From positions 49,714-113,713 of the forward strand of contig JAEZCA010000029.1 of the NCBI GenBank assembly GCA_023412665.1: a DNA stretch of 64,000 bases, given 5' to 3'. The stretch is from Bacillota bacterium (lineage in GTDB: Bacteria > Bacillota > Clostridia > Acetivibrionales > DTU013). Below the pieces are notes generated by a model. It was not told the origin of the DNA and made no database searches. It saw only the letters and a program-made list of their open reading frames with translations. Position numbers and translations under genes: made by a program. Shown one piece after another: positions 28,120-37,825 of this stretch (the stretch's first letter is position 1; each line of letters begins with the position of its first letter).

Positions 28120-29277
28120 TCACAGCCTGTCGGTTTTTATGCCGACACCGGATGATCTGACAAGCATGTCTTTGATATAAGAATAATCGGCAGACCTGCT
28201 CCGGTCACAAGCAAGCACATTCTCAGCTAACACTTCGATAACAGCTTCAGCAAGCTTCTTGGGATCATGCCTTACCAGATTGTTTTTCAGTGAGGCATAA
28301 TCACCTTCGATGAGCCGGATACCGGCTGCCATTACCTTTTCTCTGTCGATGATGACCTGATCGGCTCCGTCGTTATGGTATTTTTCCCTCAGCTCGTCGG
28401 GAATAAACGAATTATTTACTATGCACATATCAACAATGCCTGCATATGAGTGCTCCTCCAATGCACTTATGTGATCAAATACACTGTATTCCTCCGTTTC
28501 AGATGGCTGTGTCATAACATTGCAGACATATAGCTTCAGCGCCCTGCTCCTTTTTATCGCAGGACAGATCCCTCTGACCAGCAGATTGGGAATAATACTG
28601 GTATAGAGGCTTCCGGGCCCCAACACGATAATATCGGCCTGATCGATAGCATCCAATACATCATCAAGGGGCTCGGCACAGGAGGGTTCAAGATATACAT
28701 GTTTTATTCTGCATTTGTTGAAGCTTCCATGATGGCCTATTTGCGACTCTCCACTGATGATACATCCATCCTCAAGCTCCGCGCACAGCGTCAAATTCTC
28801 TAGAGTCACAGGCAGGACCCTGCCTGTGACAGCAAGTACATCACTCATTCTTTTGACCGCTTCCTCAAAGCTTGACGAGATACCATCCATTGCCGCAAGG
28901 AATAAATTTCCAAAGCTCTGGCCCTTGAGCTTTCCATCCTTGAACCTGTACTGGAGCAGCTGTTCCATCAACGGTTCCGTATCCGCAAGCGCAAGAATAC
29001 AGTTTCGTATATCACCGGGAGGCAGCATGCCAAGCTCCTGCCTCAGCACACCTGAACCGCCGCCGTCATCCGCCACTGTCACCACCGCAGTGATATTTGG
29101 GCTGAACACTTTCAGACCTCGGAGCATGGTTGAGAGCCCCGTGCCTCCTCCTATTGCAACGATCCTGGGTCCCTTCCCGGACTGATCCTTGTCAGCCGCA
29201 AAGCTGCCGGAGCCTTGATCATCATGATTTCTCCCGTTTCTTCCAAAGACTTTTTCCTTCCAGTCCTTAATACTCAT
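28120..29277 (-). CDS. yvcK: Gluconeogenesis factor YvcK (CofD-like)
   Basis: 385 residues. A charged leader (about 1-37) precedes the Rossmann-like core: IVAIGGGTGLSTMLRGLK, VTVADDGGGSGVLR, LPPGDIRNCI, GPGSLYTSIIPNL. YvcK binds UDP-sugars and is needed for growth on gluconeogenic carbon and for cell-wall balance. Its ATG overlaps the rapZ stop (ATGA). Confidence 0.95.
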   Translation of the reverse strand: MSIKDWKEKVFGRNGRNHDDQGSGSFAADKDQSGKGPRIVAIGGGTGLSTMLRGLKVFSPNITAVVTVADDGGGSGVLRQELGMLPPGDIRNCILALADTEPLMEQLLQYRFKDGKLKGQSFGNLFLAAMDGISSSFEEAVKRMSDVLAVTGRVLPVTLENLTLCAELEDGCIISGESQIGHHGSFNKCRIKHVYLEPSCAEPLDDVLDAIDQADIIVLGPGSLYTSIIPNLLVRGICPAIKRSRALKLYVCNVMTQPSETEEYSVFDHISALEEHSYAGIVDMCIVNNSFIPDELREKYHNDGADQVIIDREKVMAAGIRLIEGDYASLKNNLVRHDPKKLAEAVIEVLAENVLACDRSRSADYSYIKDMLVRSSGVGIKTDRL

Positions 29278-30149
29278 CTTCCAGCACTCCTGCCATCTTT
29301 ATCTATATCCCTGTGCTCTACGACAGTCCTGTTCTGTTTCTCGGTCAGATTTCTCTGCAATTCGTCGGCAATTGCCACAGAACGGTGTCTTCCGCCGGTA
29401 CAGCCTATACCTATGACCAGCTGCGATTTGCCTTCCTTTACATAGTTGGGGATAAGGAAATCCAGCATGGAGTTCAATTTGCTCATGAACTCCACAGTCT
29501 CCGGCATTCCAAGCACATACTCCTTCACGTTTTCATGCTTGCCCGTCTGCCTTCTCATCGATTCGATATAATATGGATTGGGAATGAATCTGACATCAAA
29601 TATGAGATCGCATTCTATAGGTATGCCATATTTAAAGCCAAAGGAAGTAATATTTATAATCAGGCCCTTAAACGAATTGTCCTGTCCTATTATACCGTTT
29701 ATAGCTTCCTTCAGCTGTTTGGGGGTCAGATTGGAGGTGTCAATCACAAAATCCGCCCTGTCCTTGATTTTCTGCAGTACCCGCCTCTCTTCTGCTATGC
29801 CTTTTACAAGCCTTCCTTCCTGAGCAAGGGGGTGGGAACGGCGTGATTCCTTGTATCGCTTTATGACGACCTTGTCTGACGCCTCCATAAAAAACATCTC
29901 AAAGGAGTGTCCGTCAGCAGTCAGGGCATCAAGGGCAGGGAAGAGATCATTGAGCAGCTCGCCGCCGCGTATGTCGATTACAACCGCTATCTTATCCATC
30001 TTTTTATAGCTCTGTGAGCAAATCTCCGCTATTTTGGGTATCAGCAGCGGCGGCAGGTTATCAATGCAAAAGAAACCCGCATCCTCCAGGTAATTGACAA
30101 CAAGGCTCTTGCCTGCTCCGGAAATTCCCGTGATAACAACAAATCTCAT
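29274..30149 (-). CDS. rapZ: RNase adapter / nucleotide-binding protein RapZ (YvcJ)
   Basis: 291 residues. P-loop GISGAGKS at the start, FCIDNLPP, FMEASDKVVIKRY and the C-terminal IGCTGGRHRSVAIA, all family hallmarks. In E. coli RapZ guides RNase E to a small RNA; in Bacillus YvcJ binds and hydrolyses GTP and affects competence. AGAGGT precedes the ATG. It is 14 bases after murB and overlaps yvcK by 4 bases. Confidence 0.95.
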   Translation of the reverse strand: MRFVVITGISGAGKSLVVNYLEDAGFFCIDNLPPLLIPKIAEICSQSYKKMDKIAVVIDIRGGELLNDLFPALDALTADGHSFEMFFMEASDKVVIKRYKESRRSHPLAQEGRLVKGIAEERRVLQKIKDRADFVIDTSNLTPKQLKEAINGIIGQDNSFKGLIINITSFGFKYGIPIECDLIFDVRFIPNPYYIESMRRQTGKHENVKEYVLGMPETVEFMSKLNSMLDFLIPNYVKEGKSQLVIGIGCTGGRHRSVAIADELQRNLTEKQNRTVVEHRDIDKDGRSAGR

Positions 30150-30163
30150 CTTTTGACCTCTTT

Positions 30164-31075
30164 CTATTCCTCTCCTGTGATTTTAACTTCTGTTTGCAGC
30201 TTTACCCCATATTTATCGGACACCATGTCCTGTATATGCCTTATCAGCGATATGACGTCCTGCGCCGTTGCCTCTCCTGTGTTCACTATAAAACCGCAAT
30301 GGAGGCAGGATACCTCCGCTCCGCCGATCCTGAACCCTCTGAGGCCGCAGTCCTGAACCAGCTTACCTGCGAAATAGCCTTCGGGCCTCTTGAAGATACT
30401 GCCTGCGCTTGGCATATCCAGCGGCTGCTTTTCGCACCGTCTGGCATGATAATCATCCATTTTTTCCTTGATCTTTTCCTTATCGCCTTTTTTAAGGCTG
30501 ATAACGCTCCTGAGAACAACTCCTCCCGCGGACTGTATGATGCTCGAGCGCTTCCCGAAGCGATGCTGCTCATTGTCAAGCAGCTGTACCCGCCCGTCAT
30601 CCCCAAGATATTCGGTGCTCTTTACAACCGTGGACATATCGCCGTCATACGCTCCCGCATTCATTGTTACGGCTCCGCCAAGGGTCCCTGGGATCCCTTC
30701 GGCAAACTCAAGCCCTGCAAGTCCATGCTCCAGCGCGATTTTTGACAGTCTGGATATCAGGATGCCTGCATCTGCAGTAATTTCCTCCTCGTTCACCTCA
30801 TACCGGCACATGTTGTCGGTCAGCTGTATTACAACTCCTCTTATACCCTTGTCCCTGACAATAAGGTTTGTGCCGTTACCCATGATCATTGCCGGAACTT
30901 TACTTTCTCTGCATATCCTGAGTACTTCCGACAGACCGGCTATGTCTGAAGGTCTTGCGAACACATCGGCAGGTCCGCCTATCCTGAAGGAGGTATGTCC
31001 GGACATGGGTTCATCGATGGCGGCAGAGACGCCCGGTATCCGTTTTATCAGCTCTGCTGTTTCAAACTTGTTCAA
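30164..31075 (-). CDS. murB: UDP-N-acetylenolpyruvoylglucosamine reductase
   Basis: 303 residues; the FAD-dependent second step of UDP-MurNAc synthesis. FAD loop TSFRIGGPADVF, MGNGTNLIVRD, IPGTLGGAVTMNAGAY, and the active-site Ser in PSAGSIFKRP. The start is TTG with GGGGAG upstream. It lies between the PHP gene and rapZ, coupling wall precursor synthesis to the yvcK group. Confidence 0.96.
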   Translation of the reverse strand: MNKFETAELIKRIPGVSAAIDEPMSGHTSFRIGGPADVFARPSDIAGLSEVLRICRESKVPAMIMGNGTNLIVRDKGIRGVVIQLTDNMCRYEVNEEEITADAGILISRLSKIALEHGLAGLEFAEGIPGTLGGAVTMNAGAYDGDMSTVVKSTEYLGDDGRVQLLDNEQHRFGKRSSIIQSAGGVVLRSVISLKKGDKEKIKEKMDDYHARRCEKQPLDMPSAGSIFKRPEGYFAGKLVQDCGLRGFRIGGAEVSCLHCGFIVNTGEATAQDVISLIRHIQDMVSDKYGVKLQTEVKITGEE

Positions 31076-31183
31076 ATCAATGCTCCCCTTAAAAAATCAA
31101 TACTTATTCTCTTAACGAACCAGAAGCCTTACGCTTCATTTTACCTGAGATTAAGCTGTATCATCATATGCAGTGCTGGGAAA

Positions 31184-31948
31184 TTACATGTCATCGACCA
31201 CGCTATGGTGCTTCATTACTGCGATCACATTGTTTTTTACAGTCCTCCTGCCGCTGACAAAGGCCTCCGCTTTATCCAGGGAGGTGCTGATAACCAGCTC
31301 CTCACGTATCTGCGATTCATCGAATATCTCAAGTACGTTTCCGAATTTGCCGATATCGAAGCTCATGTGGGCATCGGTTCCGCAAGTTATGCTTACCCCA
31401 TATTTATTGCACTTTCTCACGAATTCCAGGCAGTTTTCCAACGAACCCTTTCTGACCCTGAATGAGCCGTTGTTTATTTCGATCAGCTTGCCATACTCCG
31501 CCGCAGCCCTGACCACTTTGTCTATATCCACACGGAACACCGGGTTTCCCGGATGTGCGACAGCATCCACAAACGGATTCTTCAAGGCGTTGATCATTCC
31601 CTGGGTGTTTTCCTCCTCATTGCCGGGTTCTATTGTCAGATCGTGAAAACTGGCCATAACAAACTCCAGCCTTGACAGTATCCTGTCAGGTATGTCCAGC
31701 TTACCTTCAAAACTCATGATATTTACCTCGGCGCCTTTGAATACCCTGACCCCGTCAATATATTCCGGTATTACGCCAAGGTTTACAAAATGCAGTACGG
31801 ATGCAGCTCCCTTCATAGCAGGGCCGTGATCAGTCATTGCTATTGCCTGCATGCCGTTTGCCCTGGCCTGGGCGGCATTCTCCGTGATTGTGCTGTAAGC
31901 ATGCCCGCTCGATATTGTATGTGTATGTGTATCAACAACTAGTTTCAA
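31184..31948 (-). CDS. PHP-domain phosphatase (YcdX-like)
   Basis: 254 residues. Metal-binding residues of the PHP fold are in place: VDTHTHTISSGHAYST, MTDHGPAM, KGAEVNI, ASFHD, VAHPGNP and CGTDAHMSFDIG. Proteins of this group hydrolyse phosphomonoesters; the natural substrate is unknown. The start is TTG with GGAGG upstream. It sits between hprK and murB, as in many clostridia. Confidence 0.9.
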   Translation of the reverse strand: MKLVVDTHTHTISSGHAYSTITENAAQARANGMQAIAMTDHGPAMKGAASVLHFVNLGVIPEYIDGVRVFKGAEVNIMSFEGKLDIPDRILSRLEFVMASFHDLTIEPGNEEENTQGMINALKNPFVDAVAHPGNPVFRVDIDKVVRAAAEYGKLIEINNGSFRVRKGSLENCLEFVRKCNKYGVSITCGTDAHMSFDIGKFGNVLEIFDESQIREELVISTSLDKAEAFVSGRRTVKNNVIAVMKHHSVVDDM

Positions 31949-32113
31949 TGCCGTTCCTCCCCATTTGATCCATCTCTTGCTTATCTGCCGCTGTCAGCTC
32001 ATAGCGCATTGTTCATAGAAAAATCTCGATTCTGATCTGTATGAGCATCTGCTGTTGTTTAAAAGCATCGTTCCCTATCTATCGGCTCGCTATAACTCAT
32101 CAATATAGCTGCA

Positions 32114-33028
32114 TCAATCGAATTTCATGAATCTTTCACTTATTACCTTAGCTGCATTGTAACCCATTTTTTTCTGCCTGTGGTTCATTGCGGCCACTTC
32201 AACGATTATTGCCAGGTTTCTGCCTGGTCTTACCGGGATCACAAGCGATGGCACTGAAATGCCCAGTATATCGGTGTATTGATCCTCGAGGCCAAGCCTG
32301 TCATATATCTTGTGATCCTTCCAAAGCTCGAGCATGATCACCAGATTTATGTTCTCCTGCAGCTTGACAGAGCCCATTCCATAAAGGTTTTTGACATCCA
32401 GTATGCCTATTCCTCTGATCTCTAAAAAATGCCTGATATTCTCGGGCGCCGAGCCCAGCAGCGTACTGTCAGAAACTCGCCTGATCTCCACGATATCATC
32501 CGCGATCAGCCTGTGTCCCCTTTTTACCAGCTCCAGCGCTGTTTCGCTCTTACCTACACCACTCTCTCCAAGAATGAGCACACCTTCTCCATAAACCTCC
32601 ACAAGCACGCCATGCTCCGATATCCTCGGCGCAAGCATCACATTCAGGTACCGTATCAGACCACTCATGAATCTGGATGTGATATCATCTGTCCTTAGTA
32701 TGGGAATTTCATACTTCCTCGATACCTGCAGCATCTCATCAAAGGGCTCCAGATCTCTGGCAACCACCAGGCACGGAAACCCGGTACGGAAGAATTCATC
32801 CAGCCTTTTTAACCTGTCCCGCGGTGACAGGCTTGCCAAATAAGTCATTTCGACCTTGCCTATTATTTGTATCCTGTCTGTCCCAAAGTACTCCATATAG
32901 CCTGAAAGCTGAAGACCCGGCCTGTTCACGTCGGAGGTGGTGATCTCTACATCACAGGCCGACTCGCTGGCACAAATCGGTTCGAGTTGAAATTCCTTTA
33001 TCAGCTCACTGAGTTTAACAGTAAACAT
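32114..33028 (-). CDS. hprK: HPr kinase/phosphorylase
   Basis: 304 residues. It phosphorylates and dephosphorylates Ser46 of HPr and so controls carbon catabolite repression. The C-terminal catalytic half has the Walker A loop GESGVGKSE, the catalytic ADDIVE, and the family signature EIRGIGILDVKNLYG. I start it at ATG 33028 with GGGAGG upstream; the frame extends 22 codons further but that part is not family-like. It leads the seven-gene run to whiA. Confidence 0.96.
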   Translation of the reverse strand: MFTVKLSELIKEFQLEPICASESACDVEITTSDVNRPGLQLSGYMEYFGTDRIQIIGKVEMTYLASLSPRDRLKRLDEFFRTGFPCLVVARDLEPFDEMLQVSRKYEIPILRTDDITSRFMSGLIRYLNVMLAPRISEHGVLVEVYGEGVLILGESGVGKSETALELVKRGHRLIADDIVEIRRVSDSTLLGSAPENIRHFLEIRGIGILDVKNLYGMGSVKLQENINLVIMLELWKDHKIYDRLGLEDQYTDILGISVPSLVIPVRPGRNLAIIVEVAAMNHRQKKMGYNAAKVISERFMKFD

Positions 33029-33098
33029 TTTCAGCCTCCCATTCCAGTATGCTTGAATCGCATACTGTTTATAACGCATCGTACCCTCCACCAAGCGT

Positions 33099-33119
33099 TT
33101 TTCAGCCGACGGCTGAAAA
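33099..33119. promoter_or_regulatory. Perfect 10-bp palindrome upstream of hprK
   Basis: TTTTCAGCCG (33099-33108) and its perfect inverse (33110-33119) flank one base. It lies 70 bases upstream of the hprK ATG. It may be an operator for a dimeric repressor or a hairpin in the leader; the regulator is unknown. Confidence 0.5.
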
Positions 33120-33232
33120 TACGTATAGAGGTTGGGCGGTGGGGCCCATCATTCGCCTCGTTATAACACATTATATACTATTGGATATGATTTTTCGATA
33201 CCCCTGCTTACTATTTAGATGGATTCAATTCC

Positions 33233-33493
33233 CAATGGGGGCAAGCCCCCATACCCCCATTGCTACGGGCGAAATGAATTCGCCCTGCGCCACACTCCGT
33301 GCGCCACGCCTAAACGTGGCGTTTGAACAATCATTGTTCAAAACTGCAGTGTGCAAAAATCGTGTCTTCTGGGCGCATAATACTATTCTGGAGTCTACAT
33401 AAGTCAATAATAATCCGTTTTATATACTAAAATCATTGAATACTCTCAATAAAATCAATGAAATTATGCCCAGAAGGACTAGTTTTTGCACAC
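33233..33493. repeat. Multi-hairpin element between hprK and the V-ATPase operon
   Basis: No gene lies in 33029-33643 (615 bp). Within it, in order: CAATGGGGG at 33233-33241 can pair either with CCCCCA (46-51) or with CCCCCATTG (33254-33262); GGGCGAA/TTCGCCC at 33267-33285; CGCCACG/CGTGGCG at 33302-33321; a perfect 9-bp stem at 33322-33342; and a long interrupted inverted repeat, 33349-33381 with 33463-33493, whose paired blocks are GTGTGCAAAAA, CTTCTGGG and CATAAT. Such density suggests a non-autonomous mobile element or a structured RNA. No transposase is present. Confidence 0.6.
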
Positions 33494-33596
33494 CATCCAC
33501 GCCATTAGTATTGCCGATAGTATCGCCCGAGTTTTGGCTGCCTTGTTTTGAATCCAGGGTAGGAGATAGTTATATACGAAGGCCAGATCTATCCAA

Positions 33597-33632
33597 AAAG
33601 GGCACTACCATTTTAAAATGGTAATGCCCTTT
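33597..33632 (-). terminator. Terminator of the V-ATPase operon
   Basis: An 18-bp stem (33597-33614 with 33615-33632) with a single G-U pair, followed on the minus strand by TTTTT. It begins 11 bases after the stop of the D-subunit gene. Confidence 0.9.
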
Positions 33633-33643
33633 AGTTTATTTGT

Positions 33644-34300
33644 TTATTTGTACTCGTAATGGTGGGCCTGCTCGAGCATCATGTCCTTGACCTTCATCAG
33701 CCTGGTCAGGTTGCCCCTTTCATTCTCCTCAAGCTTCATTACGATATATTTTATGGTTTCCTCAAGGTTGGGTATCAGCACATATTCCAGCGCATTGACC
33801 CTTCGGCGCGTCTTTTCTATCTCATCGGCCAGCAGCTGTGCTGATTTTTCCAGCTCGGCCAGCTTCAGCAGCGTGGGCGTCAGCTCCGACAGCGTCGCTA
33901 TAGCACTGTCCAACTCACTTGTTGTACCTGCAAAGCCGTATGGGTAAATATCTCCCTCATCATCGGATTCCGCATGGAATTCTAGCACCGGTACATCAAC
34001 ACTCATTATATTCCTTGTGGATGCACTCAGCTCAACCTTCTGTTTTGGAAACATGAGCGCTTCCTCCAACAGCTCGCTGTTCATTTCAGCCCTTGCCATG
34101 ACAAAGCGGGAATGTACCATCTGGAGCTTTTCCTCGGCTTCCTCACGCAGGCTCTTATTCTCGCGGACGATTTCAAGGAATCTCTTCATCAGTTCATCCC
34201 GTTTGTCCTTTAAAAGCTTGTGGCCTCTTTTTGCTGTCTTGAGCCGCTTTTTCAACCCGGTCAGGACCATCCTGGTCGGATTCACATTCATTCGGGCCAT
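33644..34300 (-). CDS. ntpD: V-type ATP synthase subunit D
   Basis: 218 residues, central rotor stalk. [17 protein letters not shown] at the start, long N- and C-terminal helices forming the coiled-coil shaft, and [19 protein letters not shown] near the C-terminal helix are typical. It is the last gene of the nine-gene operon, 15 bases after subunit B. Confidence 0.96.
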   Translation of the reverse strand: MARMNVNPTRMVLTGLKKRLKTAKRGHKLLKDKRDELMKRFLEIVRENKSLREEAEEKLQMVHSRFVMARAEMNSELLEEALMFPKQKVELSASTRNIMSVDVPVLEFHAESDDEGDIYPYGFAGTTSELDSAIATLSELTPTLLKLAELEKSAQLLADEIEKTRRRVNALEYVLIPNLEETIKYIVMKLEENERGNLTRLMKVKDMMLEQAHHYEYK

Positions 34301-34315
34301 AGATCGTTATCTCCT

Positions 34316-35695
34316 TCACTCGGCCTTTTTGGGCAGGTATTTGTCGATGAATTCCTGCTTGATTCGCTTCAATTCACCTACCGGCAGTATCGAAAGCAGC
34401 TCCCAGCCAAGATCAAGGGTCTGGATTATCGACCTGTCGGTATCATATCCCTGTGATACATATCTGGCTTCAAAGGCCTCGGCAAATTTGGCGTAAAGCT
34501 TGTCAACATCCGTCAAAGCTGCATCGCCCAATATAACTGCGAGCTCCTTGGCCTCCTTGCCTCTTGCATATGCCGCAAAGAGCTGGTTCATTGTATTTGC
34601 GTGGTCCTCACGGGTCTTATCCTTGCCTATGCCCTTGTCCTTCAGGCGGGACAGTGACGGCAGAACATCTACAGGAGGCGTGACTCCTTTTTTATGGAGC
34701 TCACGGCTCAAAATTATCTGGCCCTCCGTGATGTAGCCTGTCAGGTCCGGGATCGGATGGGTCTTGTCATCCTCAGGCATCGTAAGGATCGGTATCATAG
34801 TGATACTTCCCTCATACCCTCTTTTCCGGCCGGCGCGTTCGTATAGTGTAGCAAGGTCGGTATACAGATAGCCCGGATAACCGCGGCGTCCCGGCACTTC
34901 CTTACGTGCTGCGGAAACCTCACGCAGCGCTTCGGCATAATTTGTTATATCCGTCAGAATGACCAGTACGTGCATGCCCTTTTCAAAGGCAAGATACTCA
35001 GCCGCTGAAAGGGCCATACGAGGTGTTGATATACGTTCTACTGCAGGGTCATTGGCAAGGTTCATAAATAGCACGGCCCTGTCAATGGCTCCGGTTCTTT
35101 TAAAGTCACTTATGAAGAAATCCGCTTCCTCAAAGGTTATACCAATAGCGCCGAATACAACAGCAAATTTGCTGTCGCCGCCTAAAACCTTCGCCTGACG
35201 CGCTATCTGCGCTGCCAGCTGTGAATGCGGCAGCCCTGAGCCGGAGAAAATGGGAAGCTTTTGTCCCCTGACAAGTGTATTCAGTCCGTCAATAGCGGAA
35301 ACACCTGTCTGGATGAATTCGGAAGGATAGTCGCGGGCAGCCGGATTCATAGGCACGCCGTTGATATCGAGCCTGGCGTCCGGAATAATTTCGGGTCCGC
35401 CGTCTATGGGCTTGCCGAGACCGTCAAATACACGCCCCAGCATATCCATTGATACAGGCAGCTCCAGTCCCCGTCCGAGGAAACGGACTTTACTGGAGGA
35501 CAGGTTTATTCCAACGGAGCTTTCGAAAAGCTGGACCAAAGCATTGGAACCATTCACCTCAAGCACCTTGCAGCGTCTGATTTCGCCATTGTACAGCTCT
35601 ATCTCCCCAAGCTCGTTGAACGTAACACCTTCAACATTCTGCACCAGCATCAAAGGACCGGCTACCTCCGCTATGGAACGATATTCCTTAAGCAT
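34316..35695 (-). CDS. ntpB: V-type ATP synthase subunit B
   Basis: 459 residues, the non-catalytic nucleotide-binding subunit of the V1 hexamer. [13 protein letters not shown] near the start, [20 protein letters not shown] in place of a Walker A, and [22 protein letters not shown] are family hallmarks. It starts 2 bases after the stop of subunit A. Confidence 0.97.
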   Translation of the reverse strand: MLKEYRSIAEVAGPLMLVQNVEGVTFNELGEIELYNGEIRRCKVLEVNGSNALVQLFESSVGINLSSSKVRFLGRGLELPVSMDMLGRVFDGLGKPIDGGPEIIPDARLDINGVPMNPAARDYPSEFIQTGVSAIDGLNTLVRGQKLPIFSGSGLPHSQLAAQIARQAKVLGGDSKFAVVFGAIGITFEEADFFISDFKRTGAIDRAVLFMNLANDPAVERISTPRMALSAAEYLAFEKGMHVLVILTDITNYAEALREVSAARKEVPGRRGYPGYLYTDLATLYERAGRKRGYEGSITMIPILTMPEDDKTHPIPDLTGYITEGQIILSRELHKKGVTPPVDVLPSLSRLKDKGIGKDKTREDHANTMNQLFAAYARGKEAKELAVILGDAALTDVDKLYAKFAEAFEARYVSQGYDTDRSIIQTLDLGWELLSILPVGELKRIKQEFIDKYLPKKAE

Positions 35696-35697
35696 AC

Positions 35698-37467
35698 TTA
35701 TTCACCCTCCTTTGAAAGCAATGCATCCATCTGAGCGGACATTTCCCGTTCGATGATATCATATTCCTTGTCAATCTGATCCTGGGGCACGTATTTGGCA
35801 CGGCCGATTTTTTCCCTCACAGGTACGCCAAAGATACTCTTCAGATCGACTTCCTTCTTTACTGCATCCTGGGCCATGTGATAGTAATCCAGTATGAGCT
35901 TTAGCATTCTGAACTGCTTTCTCATAGTAGCATAGGTATCGATCTCATGGAATGCATCCTGGTGGAGATAATCCTCACGAAGGGATCTGGCTACCTCCAT
36001 AGTGACCCTGTCCCTTGGGGACAGCGCGTCTATACCTACGAGCCTGACTATTTCATCCAGCTCCGACTCCTCCTGGAGTATTTTCATCATCTCAGTCCTG
36101 TATGCACTGTAATCCTTTGATATGTTATTTATATACCAGTCCGACATACGGTCAACATACAGAGAATAGCTGGTCAGCCAGTTGATGGCCGGGAAATGCC
36201 TGCGGTATGCAAGATTGGCATCCAGTCCCCAGAACACCTTTACTATTCGGAGTGTTGCCTGTGTGACCGGCTCAGAAATATCGCCTCCAGGAGGTGATAC
36301 AGCACCTATTGCCGAAAGCGCCCCCTGGCGTTCACCGGACCCCAAAGTCACGACTCTTCCGGCACGTTCATAAAACTGTGCAAGACGTGATGACAGGTAT
36401 GCGGGATAGCCTTCTTCGCCGGGCATTTCTTCAAGACGCCCGGACATCTCACGCAGCGCTTCCGCCCACCTTGAGGTGGAGTCTGCAAGCAGCGCAACTG
36501 AATATCCCATGTCCCTGAAATACTCCGCAATCGTTATTCCTGTATAAATCGATGCTTCACGGGCTGCAACCGGCATGTCCGAGGTATTGGCTATCAACAC
36601 TGTCCTCTTCATGAGAGGTTCGCCGCTTTTCGGGTCCTTGAGCTCAGGGAACTCCATCAAAACGTCTGTCATTTCATTTCCGCGCTCACCACATCCGATA
36701 TATACAACCAGATCGGCGTCAGCCCATTTTGCCAGCTGGTGCTGTACTACTGTCTTGCCGCTCCCGAAGGGTCCCGGTACAGCTGCCACACCGCCCTTTG
36801 CAATTGGGAACAGTGTATCGATTATCCTCTGCCCTGTTATCATAGGCTCGTCGGGAGACAATTTGACCTTGTAAGGTCTTTCCCTTCTGACAGGCCATTT
36901 CTGCATCATAGTCAGATTCTTCAGAGATCCGTCCGGCGTCTTTATAACAGCGACTGTATCCTCTATTGTAAAATCACCGTCATTGATCTTCTGTATAACT
37001 CCTTCCACACCGACAGGTATCATGATCCGGTGTTCAAAAATGACATTTTCCTGTACCGTACCTATTATGTCACCTGCAACTACCGTATCACCCGCCGCAG
37101 CCGAGGGTTTGAAGCTCCACTTTTTATTGCGGTCAAGAGCCGGGATATTTATACCGCGGGTAATGTTGCTTCCCACAGATTCCCGCATGACCTCCAGCGG
37201 ACGCTGTATACCGTCGAATATGTTCTCCAGCAGTCCAGGCCCGAGTTCCACACTTAGCGGCACACCGGTCGATACTACCGGACTGCCGGGACCAAGACCC
37301 GAGGTTTCTTCGTAGACCTGTATGGATGCCCTGTCTCCATGGATCTCCAGTATCTCACCTATAAGCTGGCTTTCGCTTACACGGACCACGTCGAACATGT
37401 TGGTGTCACGCATTCCTTCAGCTATGACCAGAGGGCCCGAGACCTTGATTATCCTTCCCTGGTTCAA
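35698..37467 (-). CDS. ntpA: V-type ATP synthase catalytic subunit A
   Basis: 589 residues. Walker A in [18 protein letters not shown], the catalytic Glu region [13 protein letters not shown], and [32 protein letters not shown]. The extra A-subunit insertion (about 110-200) is present. The start is TTG with GGGGG upstream; no ATG lies near. Together with B it hydrolyses or makes ATP. Confidence 0.97.
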   Translation of the reverse strand: MNQGRIIKVSGPLVIAEGMRDTNMFDVVRVSESQLIGEILEIHGDRASIQVYEETSGLGPGSPVVSTGVPLSVELGPGLLENIFDGIQRPLEVMRESVGSNITRGINIPALDRNKKWSFKPSAAAGDTVVAGDIIGTVQENVIFEHRIMIPVGVEGVIQKINDGDFTIEDTVAVIKTPDGSLKNLTMMQKWPVRRERPYKVKLSPDEPMITGQRIIDTLFPIAKGGVAAVPGPFGSGKTVVQHQLAKWADADLVVYIGCGERGNEMTDVLMEFPELKDPKSGEPLMKRTVLIANTSDMPVAAREASIYTGITIAEYFRDMGYSVALLADSTSRWAEALREMSGRLEEMPGEEGYPAYLSSRLAQFYERAGRVVTLGSGERQGALSAIGAVSPPGGDISEPVTQATLRIVKVFWGLDANLAYRRHFPAINWLTSYSLYVDRMSDWYINNISKDYSAYRTEMMKILQEESELDEIVRLVGIDALSPRDRVTMEVARSLREDYLHQDAFHEIDTYATMRKQFRMLKLILDYYHMAQDAVKKEVDLKSIFGVPVREKIGRAKYVPQDQIDKEYDIIEREMSAQMDALLSKEGE

Positions 37468-37504
37468 ATATATCCCCCACTTTCGTTAAGTTTCATCTAT
37501 CCTT

Positions 37505-37825
37505 TTATTCATCCCGGAAAAGGATGTCTGCTCCGACAGCCTTTTCGACACACTTTTTTACGCCCTGCATGCCAATCCCCAGGCTCCCCTGTACTCCGGG
37601 TATGGGGATCACCGCCGGAAACCTGCTTTCCCGGTATTGATTGATTTCATTTCCAATCAGCGCTGCTGTCTGTTCGGTAATATAGATCACGGCATACTGG
37701 TTTTCAGCCAGCTCGGAGAGCACAGCCGCAGCCTGTTCCCTGCCTTCAACCGGAAATACGGAGAACCCCAGCGCTATAAACCCCAGTACTGCATCTTTTT
37801 CTCCGACAACACCTATTTTATACAT
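37505..37825 (-). CDS. ntpG: V-type ATP synthase subunit F
   Basis: 106 residues from the ATG at 37825 (GGGAGG upstream). MYKIGVVGEKDAVLGF, then YAVIYITEQTA and IPGVQGS match the small stalk subunit F. It overlaps the end of subunit C by 8 bases, so the two are coupled. Symbol follows the Enterococcus hirae nomenclature. Confidence 0.93.
   Translation of the reverse strand: MYKIGVVGEKDAVLGFIALGFSVFPVEGREQAAAVLSELAENQYAVIYITEQTAALIGNEINQYRESRFPAVIPIPGVQGSLGIGMQGVKKCVEKAVGADILFRDE

Noticed and set aside
33225..33407. 60-codon minus-strand frame in the hairpin element
   Set aside because: Its codons run through the hairpin stems and it has no ribosome site; more likely a translation of a repeat than a protein.
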